A stretch of 64,000 nucleotides of DNA from Halomonas sp. TD01 (GTDB taxonomy: Bacteria > Pseudomonadota > Gammaproteobacteria > Pseudomonadales > Halomonadaceae): the NCBI RefSeq assembly GCF_923868895.1, contig NZ_OV350343.1, forward strand, positions 1,426,001 through 1,490,000. Reading direction: 5' to 3'. The notes beneath the pieces were generated by a model. That model was not told where the DNA came from and ran no database searches. It saw only the letters and a list, made by a program, of their open reading frames with translations. How positions within the stretch are numbered: the first letter of the stretch is position 1; every line of letters begins with the position of its first letter. A program made the translations under genes and the position numbers. Positions 53,018-61,996 of this stretch are shown here, piece after piece.

Positions 53018-54325
53018 TTAGGGCTGGTTTGGGTTGAAGTGCGAACGCAGCGTTGACCAAACATCCACATAGTCACGTTGGCGGAAGTCAGCATCCAGAG
53101 CCGCAGGGGTTGGGTGGAAGAAGTAGCGGCTTTCAAACATGAAGGCCAGGGTATCCCCCAGGAACTGTGGCTTCAGCTCAGCGTTGGAAGCTTTCTCAAA
53201 TGTCTCAGCATCCGGGCCGTGTGGTGACATTGAATTGTGCAGGCTGGCACCACCTGGAGTGAAGCCTTCCGCTTTCGCATCGTATTCGCCATGAATAAGC
53301 CCCATAAACTCGCTCATCAGGTTGCGATGGAACCATGGCGGCCTGAAGGTGTTCTCGGCAACCATCCAGCGCGGCGGGAAGATCACAAAATCAAGATTGG
53401 CCATTCCCGGCGTATCGGAGGGGGACGTTAATACGGTGAAGATTGACGGATCTGGATGATCGAAGCTCACCGTATTGATGGTGTTAAAATTAGCGAGATT
53501 ATATTTATACGGCGCGCAGTTGCCGTGCCACGCCACCACATCTAACGGCGAATGGTTTAGTTTAGTTTCCCAGAAACGGCCAGAGAACTTAGCGACTAAA
53601 CGGTAATCACCTTCCAGGTCTTCATAGGCTGCCACGGGGCTTTGGAAGTCACGCGGGTTGGCTAAGCCGTTGGCCCCGATGGGGCCGAGGCCGGGTAGCT
53701 CTAAAGGACTGCCGTAGTTCTCGCAAATATACCCCCGTGCAGCGTCAACACCCTGCGCTTTACGCACTTGAAATTTCACACCGCGAGGAATAACGGCAAT
53801 CTCACCGTTATCGATCTCGAGTTCACCAAACTCGGTGCGTAAACGAATAGCGCCCATTTGCGGAACGAAGAGCAGTTCGCCATCCGCGTTGTAGAAAAAA
53901 CGTTCGGTCATGTCTTCATTGAACGTATAAACATGCACGCCCACACCAGCTTGGGTTCCCGCATCCCCGTTGACCGCAATGGTGAATAAACCATCAATAA
54001 AATCAGTCGGTGCATCCGGTATCGAAACGGGATCCCAGCGCATTTGGTTAGGGTCCGCTGCGGGCTTGTCTAGCGGGGCTGTGTGTACGTTGTTATTTTC
54101 CAGTGGCTGATACGCGCTCTGAACAACCGAAGGGCGAATGCGGTAAAGCCAGCTACGAAAGTTTTGATGCCGGGGCGCAGTGAATGCGGAACCAGTGAGT
54201 TGTTCTGCGTATAAGCCGTAAGCGCACTTTTGCGGTGAGTTTTGCCCAATCGGCAGTGCACCCGGCAGCGCTTCGCTTGAAAAGTGATTATGAAAGCCAT
54301 TTTGATATTTCAATTGTTCAGTCAT
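53018..54325 (-). CDS. hmgA: Homogentisate 1,2-dioxygenase
   Basis: 435 aa, full length. Family segments are clear from the start ([26 protein letters not shown]) through [35 protein letters not shown] to the iron-site region [25 protein letters not shown] and [17 protein letters not shown]. It opens the homogentisate ring to maleylacetoacetate using Fe(II). It is preceded by a 117-bp spacer containing 16-nt tandem repeats, an unusual gap in an otherwise tight operon. Confidence 0.97.
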   Translation of the reverse strand: MTEQLKYQNGFHNHFSSEALPGALPIGQNSPQKCAYGLYAEQLTGSAFTAPRHQNFRSWLYRIRPSVVQSAYQPLENNNVHTAPLDKPAADPNQMRWDPVSIPDAPTDFIDGLFTIAVNGDAGTQAGVGVHVYTFNEDMTERFFYNADGELLFVPQMGAIRLRTEFGELEIDNGEIAVIPRGVKFQVRKAQGVDAARGYICENYGSPLELPGLGPIGANGLANPRDFQSPVAAYEDLEGDYRLVAKFSGRFWETKLNHSPLDVVAWHGNCAPYKYNLANFNTINTVSFDHPDPSIFTVLTSPSDTPGMANLDFVIFPPRWMVAENTFRPPWFHRNLMSEFMGLIHGEYDAKAEGFTPGGASLHNSMSPHGPDAETFEKASNAELKPQFLGDTLAFMFESRYFFHPTPAALDADFRQRDYVDVWSTLRSHFNPNQP

Positions 54326-54380
54326 TGTTAAGGCCTGCTTTATTTGAACGTTATTTTGTTAAATCTGTATTTTGTTAAAC

Positions 54381-54428
54381 CTATCTATTTATAAATCTAT
54401 CTTTTTATAGATCTATCTTTTTATAGAT
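54381..54428. repeat. Three tandem 16-nt units in the hmgA leader
   Basis: CTATCTATTTATAAAT (54381-54396) is followed by two identical CTATCTTTTTATAGAT (54397-54412, 54413-54428). ATTTTGTTAAA is also doubled at about 54354-54378. All lie between the DUF2783 gene and hmgA, within the operon. Confidence 0.92.
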
Positions 54429-54442
54429 CTAAGAAGCGGCGA

Positions 54443-54640
54443 TTAATCGCCATCACCAACCGCATGGGAAATTGCTTCTTCAAGCACGGCTTGTTCGCCG
54501 ATGTGGTTAGCCAGTAGCAGAATCAGGCGGGCATTGATGCGCTCGCTCTCAGCCTCGCTGCGGTCGCGATGTAGCGCGGTGAGTGCCGCGTAAAAAGCAT
54601 CCGGGTCAGTGAAGTTGGGATTTAATTCAAGCTTTGGCAT
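54443..54640 (-). CDS. DUF2783 family small protein, possible monooxygenase coupling subunit
   Basis: 65 aa from the ATG at 54640 (MPKLELNPNFTDPDAFYAAL...), which overlaps the monooxygenase stop by 14 bp; the frame is open further upstream but this start gives the DUF2783 N-terminus. The rest (ARLILLLANHIGEQAVLEEAIS) is family-typical. Genes of this type accompany flavin monooxygenases in homogentisate clusters. The arrangement recalls MhaA/MhaB of Pseudomonas putida, a hydroxylase with a small coupling protein that makes homogentisate from 3-hydroxyphenylacetate; that equivalence is inferred. Confidence 0.82.
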   Translation of the reverse strand: MPKLELNPNFTDPDAFYAALTALHRDRSEAESERINARLILLLANHIGEQAVLEEAISHAVGDGD

Positions 54641-56357
54641 GGCAGCTTTCCTGAAAGGTAGTGTCAGCGGTACCCGCAAGATAAACGCCTAGCGCGCGGT
54701 CTAGTGCGTCTTCAACCTGGTGGGCAGTGATAGCGTGCCAGCGAGCAGCAACGTGCTGGTCAGGACGGATAAGGTATCCGGCACCTGCTTTCAGGCCGTA
54801 GCGTTGCGTCACTAATCCTTGGGTATCGTTTATAACGGTAGTACGCGGTAGCGTGCTAAGCACATGTGGCGTGGGGCCAACGATCACTAGGTTTATATCA
54901 AAGCAGCGGTCTAGCAGGACACCCAAGTCTTTGAATAATGTGGCGGCATGTTCATCCTCAACGCGGCCGTCAAGCAGCAACGTAAAGCCATCGCCAAACT
55001 GGTTGAGTAGCCAGGCGTTCTGTTCGCCCAATCGAATAGGCGCGTCTTTGGTTGGGCTGCCAGGGCGCACCTCGCTTGGGCCACCATCAACATCGGGGGT
55101 ATTAAGCGGTGAGTTGTCATAGCGACACGGCATGGAAAGGCGGCCGCTGTTGACTAAGCTACGAGCGAAGGCATGTTTCTCAGCCAGCTCCAGCGTCACA
55201 TCGCGGAACACTTGGCTGATATGGCTCTTCGGAGTAATAAAGTCAGTGGCGCGGGTAGAGTTAAGGATGTTTTCTGCCGCGCCATGCTGGCGTTCAGTGT
55301 TGTACGTGGATAAAAGCGTTTTTGGGGCCTGCTGTTTGACAACGCGAGCCAGTTTCCAGACTAGGTTGTCCACTCCCTGCAGGGCCCCATTCGCGCCCCT
55401 GGCACCAAAGGGGGATACCTGATGAGCCGCATCGCCCATAAATATCACGCTGTGATGAATGAAGTTATCCATCTTGCGGCAACGGAAGGTGTAGACACTG
55501 GCCCACTCAAGCTCAAACTCCACGTCTTGGCCAAGCATTGCCTGCACGCGTGGGCGAATGTTCTCTTCTTTCTTTTCTTCTTCCGGGTCAGCATCCCAGC
55601 CTAGCTGGAAGTCGATACGCCAAACGTTGTCCGGCTCTTTGTGCAGCAGCACCGACTGATTGGGATGGAAGGGCGGATCAAACCAAAACCAGCGCTCTGT
55701 TGGGAAGTCAGCCTTCATCACCACATCAGCAATCAGGAAGCGATCCTGAAATACCTGGCCTTTGCACTCAAGGCCTAGCATGTCGCGGATGCGACTGTTG
55801 GCGCCATCCGAGACAAGCAGGTAGTCACAGGTCAGCGAGTAATCACCATCCTGAGTAGAGACTGTGAGAGCGGTGCTGTCAGGCTGAGCATCGACATCAA
55901 TGACCTTATGTTTCCAGCGCAGATCAATTTGCTCAGCAAAGTTGTGGGCGCGGTTGACCAGAAACTCTTCAAAGTAATACTGCTGCAAGTTGATAAAGGC
56001 GGGAATGCGGTGGCCATCTTCTGGCAGCAGGTTGAAGTCATAGACCTCGCGGTCCTGAAAGAAAACGCGGCCATGTTGCCAAGTGACGCCTTTTTCAAGC
56101 ATCGGCTCGACGCACCCTAAACGGTCAATAATTTCCAGTGATCGCTTGGCAAAACACAGCGCTCGCGACCCCACGCTTACGGTGTTGTTATCGTCCAGGA
56201 CAATTGAGTGAATGCCCTGCTTAGCCAGATCGATGGCGGCGGCGAGGCCGCTAGGACCAGCTCCGACAATCACCACTGGACAATGGCGAACGTCTTGAAC
56301 ATCGAGTTCAGACGGGCGTCGGTAAGGATAGACAGGATTTTTATAGGTTGTTGGCAT
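54627..56357 (-). CDS. FAD-dependent monooxygenase of the homogentisate operon
   Basis: A 576-aa class A flavoprotein hydroxylase: GAGPSG at 32-37 (VVIVGAGPSGLAAAIDLAKQG), YLLVSDGANSRIRDMLG, and the GD motif VIFMGDAAHQVSPFGARGANGALQGVDNLVWKLARV. It belongs to the same broad family as the enzyme at 42360. It lies between the MBL gene and the DUF2783 gene in the leftward operon, so its product probably enters at homogentisate, for example from 3-hydroxyphenylacetate (inference from MhaAB). Confidence 0.9.
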   Translation of the reverse strand: MPTTYKNPVYPYRRPSELDVQDVRHCPVVIVGAGPSGLAAAIDLAKQGIHSIVLDDNNTVSVGSRALCFAKRSLEIIDRLGCVEPMLEKGVTWQHGRVFFQDREVYDFNLLPEDGHRIPAFINLQQYYFEEFLVNRAHNFAEQIDLRWKHKVIDVDAQPDSTALTVSTQDGDYSLTCDYLLVSDGANSRIRDMLGLECKGQVFQDRFLIADVVMKADFPTERWFWFDPPFHPNQSVLLHKEPDNVWRIDFQLGWDADPEEEKKEENIRPRVQAMLGQDVEFELEWASVYTFRCRKMDNFIHHSVIFMGDAAHQVSPFGARGANGALQGVDNLVWKLARVVKQQAPKTLLSTYNTERQHGAAENILNSTRATDFITPKSHISQVFRDVTLELAEKHAFARSLVNSGRLSMPCRYDNSPLNTPDVDGGPSEVRPGSPTKDAPIRLGEQNAWLLNQFGDGFTLLLDGRVEDEHAATLFKDLGVLLDRCFDINLVIVGPTPHVLSTLPRTTVINDTQGLVTQRYGLKAGAGYLIRPDQHVAARWHAITAHQVEDALDRALGVYLAGTADTTFQESCHAKA

Positions 56358-56432
56358 CTATTGCTCCCCTACAGCGTCGGGTGCGTTACACCCGACAGCT
56401 GGGCATGATCAGTGGGTGTCTCTAGTAAGCAC

Positions 56433-57401
56433 TTACTGATTTTCGACGGCGTCCTGCAGGGAGTGCCACATAGCGGTATCGCGCTCTGCCGTCCAGATAC
56501 GTGGATCAGGGTATTCGCCGCCTGCCTCGTCGTAGCAGCGAGTGATATCGAAAGGCACACAGTGATCAAAAATAACCCAGTGGCCATACTTCGGCTTAAG
56601 GACCGCGTAAGTCTCGGCGTAGCACTCGGAGAGCGATTTGCCCGCCGCCTTGCCCGCTTTGACGCTTCCATACATGTCATTCAAGAAGTCGCGGGTGCCT
56701 TGAATCGCTTCCTGGCACTGCTCGGCAGTTTGCAGCGCATCGCCGCGGCCGGGCACCAGCTTTTGAGGCTGCATGGCCTGCAGGCGATCAAGCGTAGTAG
56801 GCCAGTCCTCATGGTAAGCATCGCCGGTGTATGGGGTAGCGCCATACTCAACGAGGTCACCGGAAAACATGATTTTTTCTTTCGGTAACCAGACAACGGT
56901 GTCGCCCTTGGTGTGTCCGCGGCCAAGGTGAATGATCTGCACCTCACGCTCGCCCATAAACACCGTCAGTTTTTCCTGGAAGACGATGGTTGGCCAGGTC
57001 AAACCAGGGACAGAATCGACCCCTTTGAACAGGCGCGGGAAGCGGCCAACCTCAGATTCATAGTCTTGCTGACCACGCTCGACAATCAGGTCATAGGTGT
57101 TCTGGCTAGCGTAGATATTCTCGGCATCGTATGCGGAAGCACCGAGAACACGCACGGCATGGTAATGGGTCATTACCACATGCTTAATCGGTAGGTCAGT
57201 GACCCCGCGGATACGACGGATGACGTCCTGAGCCATGATGGGCGTTGCCTGAGTGTCGATGACCATCACGCTGTCATCACCAATCACTATGCCCGTATTG
57301 GGGTCACCTTCAGCCGTGTAAGCATAGAGCCCTTCTGCCAGCTTGGTGAAACTGATCTGTTTCTCTTCGGTATCGGCATGGGACGCGAATTTCTTGCTCA
57401 T
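56433..57401 (-). CDS. MBL-fold protein with altered metal motif, first gene of the homogentisate operon
   Basis: 322 aa from the ATG at 57401 (MSKKFASHAD, GGAG upstream); an upstream extension has no ribosome site. Metallo-beta-lactamase fold: VMVIDTQAT, KHVVMTHYHAVRVLGASAY, IIHLGRGHTKGDTVVWLP, IMFSGDLVEYG. The first metal motif reads HYHAVR where the family has HxHxDH, so the second-site Asp and His are replaced by Val and Arg. The later His and Asp are kept. A mononuclear site or non-hydrolytic role is possible. Its role in aromatic degradation is not known to me. Confidence 0.82.
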   Translation of the reverse strand: MSKKFASHADTEEKQISFTKLAEGLYAYTAEGDPNTGIVIGDDSVMVIDTQATPIMAQDVIRRIRGVTDLPIKHVVMTHYHAVRVLGASAYDAENIYASQNTYDLIVERGQQDYESEVGRFPRLFKGVDSVPGLTWPTIVFQEKLTVFMGEREVQIIHLGRGHTKGDTVVWLPKEKIMFSGDLVEYGATPYTGDAYHEDWPTTLDRLQAMQPQKLVPGRGDALQTAEQCQEAIQGTRDFLNDMYGSVKAGKAAGKSLSECYAETYAVLKPKYGHWVIFDHCVPFDITRCYDEAGGEYPDPRIWTAERDTAMWHSLQDAVENQ

Positions 57402-57558
57402 GATATCTCCGGTGCTGTCAGGGTGATTCAGGTATTCATTGGAATGTTGTATGCCAGGAGGATAGTTTCTAATGAAACTAAATGTCCAGTGCTCCATCGG
57501 CGAGTCAGCCTAGCTTTTGCATGAAATTATCAATAACTCTTAATAAATCAGATAATTA

Positions 57559-57609
57559 TTGCAAACTAATACCTAAGTATAATAATTAAAATCAGTAAAT
57601 TAGTTGCAA
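57559..57609. promoter_or_regulatory. Homogentisate operon promoter region with two nested inverted repeats
   Basis: TTGCAAACTAAT (57559-57570) and ATTAGTTGCAA (57599-57609) form a large inverted repeat. Inside lies TAATACCTAAGTATAA (57567-57582), 14 of 16 identical to the palindrome at 58583. On the minus strand TTGCAA (57609-57604) with a 19-nt spacer to TATTAT could be the operon promoter, overlapping the palindrome, as a repressor site would. Confidence 0.55.
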
Positions 57610-57894
57610 GAGAGAGTATCTGTCGGCAGTGTTCTGCCTTATCCTGACAGGGCTTATTCTGAGATAGGCCAACCTAAAACTGATGTCACCCTTGTTTAGT
57701 GAAGGTTAATAAGCAGTGAGTCGTGTTATTGCAAACAGCGTTATTGCAAACAATGTTATCGGACGGAGCTAAGAGGACTCTCTTCCTCGAGGTGGTCAGT
57801 ATGATAGGTGCGTTGCTGGTGCCCACATTCCCAGCTATCGTGCTGATTTTTGTCATCACCACCCCTGATAAACGGTGGCTCTAGGAGAAACACA
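57610..57894. repeat. Spacer before marR with a 15-nt direct duplication
   Basis: GTTATTGCAAACAGC (57725-57739) is followed directly by GTTATTGCAAACAAT (57740-57754) and a partial third copy GTTATCGGA. No gene is seen. AGGAGA at 57882 serves marR. Confidence 0.7.
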
Positions 57895-58383
57895 ATGACG
57901 ATGGATAAAGCAGACGGTGATGCATCTCTGGAATCTTCAGCCAGGGCAGAACTGGATCTTAACCAATTTTTACCCTATCAGCTTAACCGTTTAGCTGACC
58001 GCATCAGTCAGGCGCTAGAGAAGCTATATGCCGAGTCTTATGATCTCAACATCGCCCAGTGGCGCGTGCTTGCGTGGCTTAGCCACTGTGATGATTTAAC
58101 CGCTAAGAAGGTCTGTGCCTACACCAATATGGATAAGGCTCGCGTGTCTCGCGCTATTCAGTCGCTGGAGGACCGTGGACTGATAAGCCGCACGCCGTCA
58201 CAGCAGGACCAGCGCCAACATGACTTACAGCTGACAGACGCCGGGCAAGCGCTACTCAATAAATTAGTGCCTGAAGCTCAGGCGTGGGAAGCCAATCTGG
58301 TGTCGACCCTGAGCGTTGGTGAATATCGTGACTTGCTCAATACCATGCGCAAGCTTGAGCGGCAGTTGGAGAGGATTGGTTAA
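57895..58383 (+). CDS. MarR family transcriptional regulator
   Basis: 162 aa from the ATG at 57895 (7 nt after AGGAGA; the frame is open further upstream without a ribosome site). Winged-helix MarR core: YDLNIAQWRVLAWLSHCDDLTAKKVCAYTNMDKARVSRAIQSLEDRGLISRTPSQQDQRQHDLQLTDAGQALL. It lies between the divergent homogentisate operon and the downstream TRAP operon, both of which have the same 16-bp palindrome. It is the best candidate to bind it, with an aromatic acid as likely inducer. Confidence 0.93.
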   Translation: MTMDKADGDASLESSARAELDLNQFLPYQLNRLADRISQALEKLYAESYDLNIAQWRVLAWLSHCDDLTAKKVCAYTNMDKARVSRAIQSLEDRGLISRTPSQQDQRQHDLQLTDAGQALLNKLVPEAQAWEANLVSTLSVGEYRDLLNTMRKLERQLERIG

Positions 58384-58582
58384 AGGCTAGACACAGCAAA
58401 GACAAACCAAGATGGCAGAGGGCGCCCGCACTTTGTCAGTGGCGTGTCATTGGTAGCAAAAATAATGTGATTTGTGTAACGAAAAGGCGGGCCATGAATT
58501 ATCTCCCAATAGCCATTGATAGTGACTCAAAGAGACGGCGTTCTTCTAATAAGTAATTGTAAATTAAATGATATATATAGAT

Positions 58583-58598
58583 TAATACTTAAGTATTA
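58583..58598. promoter_or_regulatory. Perfect 16-bp palindrome upstream of the TRAP operon
   Basis: TAATACTTAAGTATTA is perfectly palindromic, 144 bp before the dctP start. Near-copies occur at 57567 and 45631. The rest of the 358-bp spacer (58384-58741) has no gene; a second small palindrome ACGTGA-T-TCACGT lies at 58659-58671. Confidence 0.65.
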
Positions 58599-58741
58599 GC
58601 ATCTATTAGTCGATGGATCGTTGCATGATCCACGCATCTGCAGGCATTGTGATAAATAACGTGATTCACGTAATCGGCAAATGATAAGAATAAAGTATCA
58701 CGTTTTGCGCTTCCACTTCGTGACGACCAGAGGAAAGAAAA

Positions 58742-59815
58742 GTGAATAAAACAACAAACCTGATGATTGGCGCTATTGCCGCCGCAACGCTGAGCACCTC
58801 CGCCTTTGCACAAACAACAATCACCGTGAGTACCTGGGCTGGCCCTAATCACGGCATCAACACCATTGTATGGCCAACCTGGAAAGCGTGGATTGAAGAG
58901 GCAACGGAAGGTCGCGTAACCGTAGACGTGATACACGATATGGGGCCTCCTGTTTCTCAAATGGAAATGGTCGCTGATGGTATCGCCGATGCTACCTGGG
59001 TTTTCCACGGCTACAACACGGGCCGCTTCCAGCTAACCAAGCTTCCAGAGTTTCCCACCTTTCAAGAGTTTTCATCAGAAAATGCCTCCAGTGCCTATTG
59101 GCATACGCATCAAGAGTACCTGGAAGCCGCCGGTGAACACCGTGGTGTAGATGTTGTTGCTGCCGGTGTCCACGGGCCTGGCTGGATCTTCAGCAGTGAA
59201 AAGTATGAAACCTTAGAAGACCTTAAAGGTAAGCGTATTCGAGTCGGTGGTGGTGTGATGGGGGATCTCTCCAACGCCCTGGAATTGACCGGCGTTGCCT
59301 TACCGCCGACAGGGGTTTATGAAGCCGGTTCTCAGGGCGTCATCGACGGGGCCATGCTTGTTCCTGAAGGGCTGCGCAGCTTCCGTGTCGCGGAGATTTT
59401 CCCCTATACCCTCAAAGTCGATGGCGGCTTTTATCGCGGCAGTTTCACCATCGTCGTCAACCCAATGATCTGGGATGAAATGTCGCCTGAGGATCGTGAG
59501 GCCGTTGAATCAGTCTCTGGTGAGCGTTTGTCCCGTTTGTTCGGCTACATGATGGATGTATCGGATGTGCGTGGCGTCGACTTTGCAGAAGAGCTTGGTC
59601 ATACCTTTACCGAACTCGGTGACGATGACCTCAGCACGCTGAAAAGCATGAGTGACAGCATGATCGCTGAGTGGGCTGAGTCTGTTTCAGAAAACCGCAA
59701 CGTTGATGCGATGGCCGCTATCGAATTCTATCGCGAGCAGCTTATCGCTGCAGCGGAGGAGGAGAGCGTTAGCAGCCTAGTGCCGGACGGATTAGTACCA
59801 GATAACGCCGAGTAG
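58742..59815 (+). CDS. dctP: TRAP transporter solute-binding protein, DctP family
   Basis: 357 aa, starting at GTG behind AGAGGAAAG, with a signal peptide (cleavage after AFAQ, about residue 24). It is the paralogue of the orphan at 44389 (shared TIVWPTWKAWIEEAT, AYWHTHQEYL, VDGGFYRGSF, SGERLSRLFGYMMDVSD) and unlike the DctP at 4894. It delivers a carboxylate substrate to the DctQM encoded next. Operator sharing with the homogentisate operon suggests an aromatic or aromatic-derived acid. Confidence 0.94.
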   Translation: MNKTTNLMIGAIAAATLSTSAFAQTTITVSTWAGPNHGINTIVWPTWKAWIEEATEGRVTVDVIHDMGPPVSQMEMVADGIADATWVFHGYNTGRFQLTKLPEFPTFQEFSSENASSAYWHTHQEYLEAAGEHRGVDVVAAGVHGPGWIFSSEKYETLEDLKGKRIRVGGGVMGDLSNALELTGVALPPTGVYEAGSQGVIDGAMLVPEGLRSFRVAEIFPYTLKVDGGFYRGSFTIVVNPMIWDEMSPEDREAVESVSGERLSRLFGYMMDVSDVRGVDFAEELGHTFTELGDDDLSTLKSMSDSMIAEWAESVSENRNVDAMAAIEFYREQLIAAAEEESVSSLVPDGLVPDNAE

Positions 59816-59845
59816 GTTCCCATTGGCACTGGACGGAGAGCGACC

Positions 59846-60388
59846 ATGCAAACCCAAATGGCACGTGCTACGCGCGTTAGTCGGGTTCTGCAGCAGATAT
59901 TGGAGGGGGTGGCAGGCGCTACCCTCTTCGGCATGATGCTGTTGACCACTGCTGACGTAGGCGGCCGCTACTTTTTCAATTCCCCCATTCTTGGTGCTGT
60001 TGAATTAACCCAACTGATGTTGGCAGCGTTGGTATTCCTGTCGCTGCCGGTCGTTTGTTGGCGTCAAGAGCATGTCAGTGTTGATCTGCTCGATGCTGTT
60101 TTCCCTGCGAAACTTATCTGGATACGTGAAGTGATCGTTAACCTGATCGTGACGGCAGCTCTTTGGGTGATGGCTCAGCGCGTATGGGCACTCGCTGAGC
60201 GCGCTTTCTCATGGGGAGATGTGACGGAATTTCTGCGCATACCTCATGGCTATCTGATCGGATTGATCGCCAGCATGCTAGCGCTTTCAGCGCTACTGAC
60301 CCTCGTACGAGCCGTTTTCTATTTGCTTGAGGGACTTAAGGTAATCGAAAAAGGTGGCCCATTGAGTATAGGAGCGCCCCATGACTGA
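59846..60388 (+). CDS. dctQ: TRAP transporter small permease, DctQ family
   Basis: A 180-aa protein with four TM helices and the DctQ pattern DVGGRYFFNSPILGAVELTQLMLAALVFLSLPVVCWRQEHVSVDLL. It is 30 bp after dctP and overlaps dctM by 8 bp. Partner of the next gene. Confidence 0.93.
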   Translation: MQTQMARATRVSRVLQQILEGVAGATLFGMMLLTTADVGGRYFFNSPILGAVELTQLMLAALVFLSLPVVCWRQEHVSVDLLDAVFPAKLIWIREVIVNLIVTAALWVMAQRVWALAERAFSWGDVTEFLRIPHGYLIGLIASMLALSALLTLVRAVFYLLEGLKVIEKGGPLSIGAPHD

Positions 60389-61676
60389 AGCGTTGTACGG
60401 TTTCGCAGTATTGCTGATACTCGTGTTCCTGCGTGTGCCTCTGGCGTTCGCGATGGGGATTGTCGGTTTCGCCGGGTTCTACCTATTAACGGGTAACTGG
60501 AATGCTGCTGAAGCAATGGCGGCGCGCCGGGTGGTCGATACCGCCATGGATTATGGCCTGTCCGTTATTCCATTGTTTATTCTAATGGGCAACTTTGTTT
60601 CCCATGCAGGATTATCCGATGCCTTGTTTCGAGCATCTAATGGCTTTCTAGGTCACCGCAAGGGTGGTCAGGCAATGGCGACGATTGTTGCCTGCGGCGG
60701 TTTTAGCGCGATATGCGGATCGAGCTTAGCGACGTGTGCCACCATGGGCCGAGTCGCCATGCCGCAAATGCGCAAGTATGGCTATAAGGATTCGCTTGCC
60801 GCCGCCTCCATCGCTGCGGGTGGCACCTTGGGTATCTTGATACCACCCAGCGTCATGTTGGTGATTTATGGAATCTTGACCGAAACCAGTATTCGTGAGC
60901 TGTTCGCGGCTGGCTTTATTCCCGGCATTCTTGGCATTTTTCTCTATATTGGCGCCATCAAATGGGTTCTCTGGCGTGACCCGAGTGCCGGCCCTGCCGC
61001 AGAAAAAGTGCCATGGCCAGAGCGGATTCAAGCACTGAAAAGCGTGGGCAGCACGTTAGCGCTGTTCGTGCTGGTGATTGGCGGTATTTACCTTGGCGTG
61101 TTTACGCCCACAGAAGCAGCCGGTATCGGCGCGATGGGTGCATTCCTGATCGCGCTAATGCACCGGGCGCTGACACCACAAGTGTTGATGAATGTATTAA
61201 TGGACACCGTGCGCACCACCGCGATGCTGTTTGCAGTGGTACTAACGGCGCTGATTTTTGCCAACTTCATCAACCGAGCAGGGCTGCCTGGCGACCTTCT
61301 AGCACTGGTTAACGGCCTGAATGTGGCGCCTTTTGTGGTCATCCTGGTGATTATCGCTATCTACGTCGTGCTGGGATGTGTGTTTGAAAGCATGTCGATG
61401 CTGCTGCTGACCGTGCCGGTATTTTTCCCAGTCGTCGCGGGATTAGGCTACGACTTGGTGTGGTTCGGTATTCTTGTGGTCATCGTTATCGAAATCAGTT
61501 TGATAACACCCCCTGTCGGTATGAACGTGTTTGTATTGCGAGCCGTATTGCCGGATGTATCAACGGGCACTATCTTCCGTGGCGTCACCCCTTTCTGGGT
61601 CGCGGGTACCATACGCGCACTGCTCGTGCTTATCTTCCCAGCGATCGTGCTTTTCCTACCGCAGTTGCTGTATTAA
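60381..61676 (+). CDS. dctM: TRAP transporter large permease, DctM family
   Basis: 431 aa, about 12 TM helices. Signatures: ATIVACGGFSAICGSSLATCATMGRVAMPQM, GTLGILIPPSVMLVIYG and ISLITPPVGMNVFVLRAV. It imports the DctP-bound substrate with sodium. It is the last gene of the operon and ends 42 bp before a strong terminator. Confidence 0.95.
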   Translation: MTEALYGFAVLLILVFLRVPLAFAMGIVGFAGFYLLTGNWNAAEAMAARRVVDTAMDYGLSVIPLFILMGNFVSHAGLSDALFRASNGFLGHRKGGQAMATIVACGGFSAICGSSLATCATMGRVAMPQMRKYGYKDSLAAASIAAGGTLGILIPPSVMLVIYGILTETSIRELFAAGFIPGILGIFLYIGAIKWVLWRDPSAGPAAEKVPWPERIQALKSVGSTLALFVLVIGGIYLGVFTPTEAAGIGAMGAFLIALMHRALTPQVLMNVLMDTVRTTAMLFAVVLTALIFANFINRAGLPGDLLALVNGLNVAPFVVILVIIAIYVVLGCVFESMSMLLLTVPVFFPVVAGLGYDLVWFGILVVIVIEISLITPPVGMNVFVLRAVLPDVSTGTIFRGVTPFWVAGTIRALLVLIFPAIVLFLPQLLY

Positions 61677-61718
61677 CGCTGCGCTATTCATGCGGTTCTA
61701 TTAACGTCCGCGCTAAGC

Positions 61719-61758
61719 AAACGGATGACAGGGTAAGTGCCCTGTCATCCGTTTTTTT
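61719..61758 (+). terminator. Strong rho-independent terminator of the TRAP operon
   Basis: AAACGGATGACAGGG (61719-61733) pairs perfectly with CCCTGTCATCCGTTT (61740-61754), with a 6-nt loop and four further T. Confidence 0.96.
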
Positions 61759-61834
61759 GTTGTCACTATTCGGCAGGTATTAGGCGAGGAAAGCGGTGTA
61801 GGCTAAACCGTTTCGCACACACCCAACCCAACCC

Positions 61835-61910
61835 AGCAGCGCTTCGCGCTGCTTTTGCGCCGGGCCGCCGCTGCGGGTGCGCTTCGCTTACCACGCACTA
61901 CACTTTCTGA
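61835..61910. repeat. GC-rich intergenic element with hairpin (candidate dispersed repeat)
   Basis: AGCAGCGC-TTC-GCGCTGCT (61835-61853) is a perfect 8-bp hairpin followed by T. Shortly after comes GGGTGCGCTTCGCTTACC, an imperfect palindrome of a type often dispersed between proteobacterial genes. It lies between convergent genes, dctM and paaZ. Copy number in the genome is not visible here. Confidence 0.4.
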
Positions 61911-61996
61911 AAAAGTTCGAGGGTTGTATACATCGTAGCGCGGGTAACGCATGGCGAGGGACGAGCCTTAAGGCACCCGCGACGGTGGCTGAGCCG

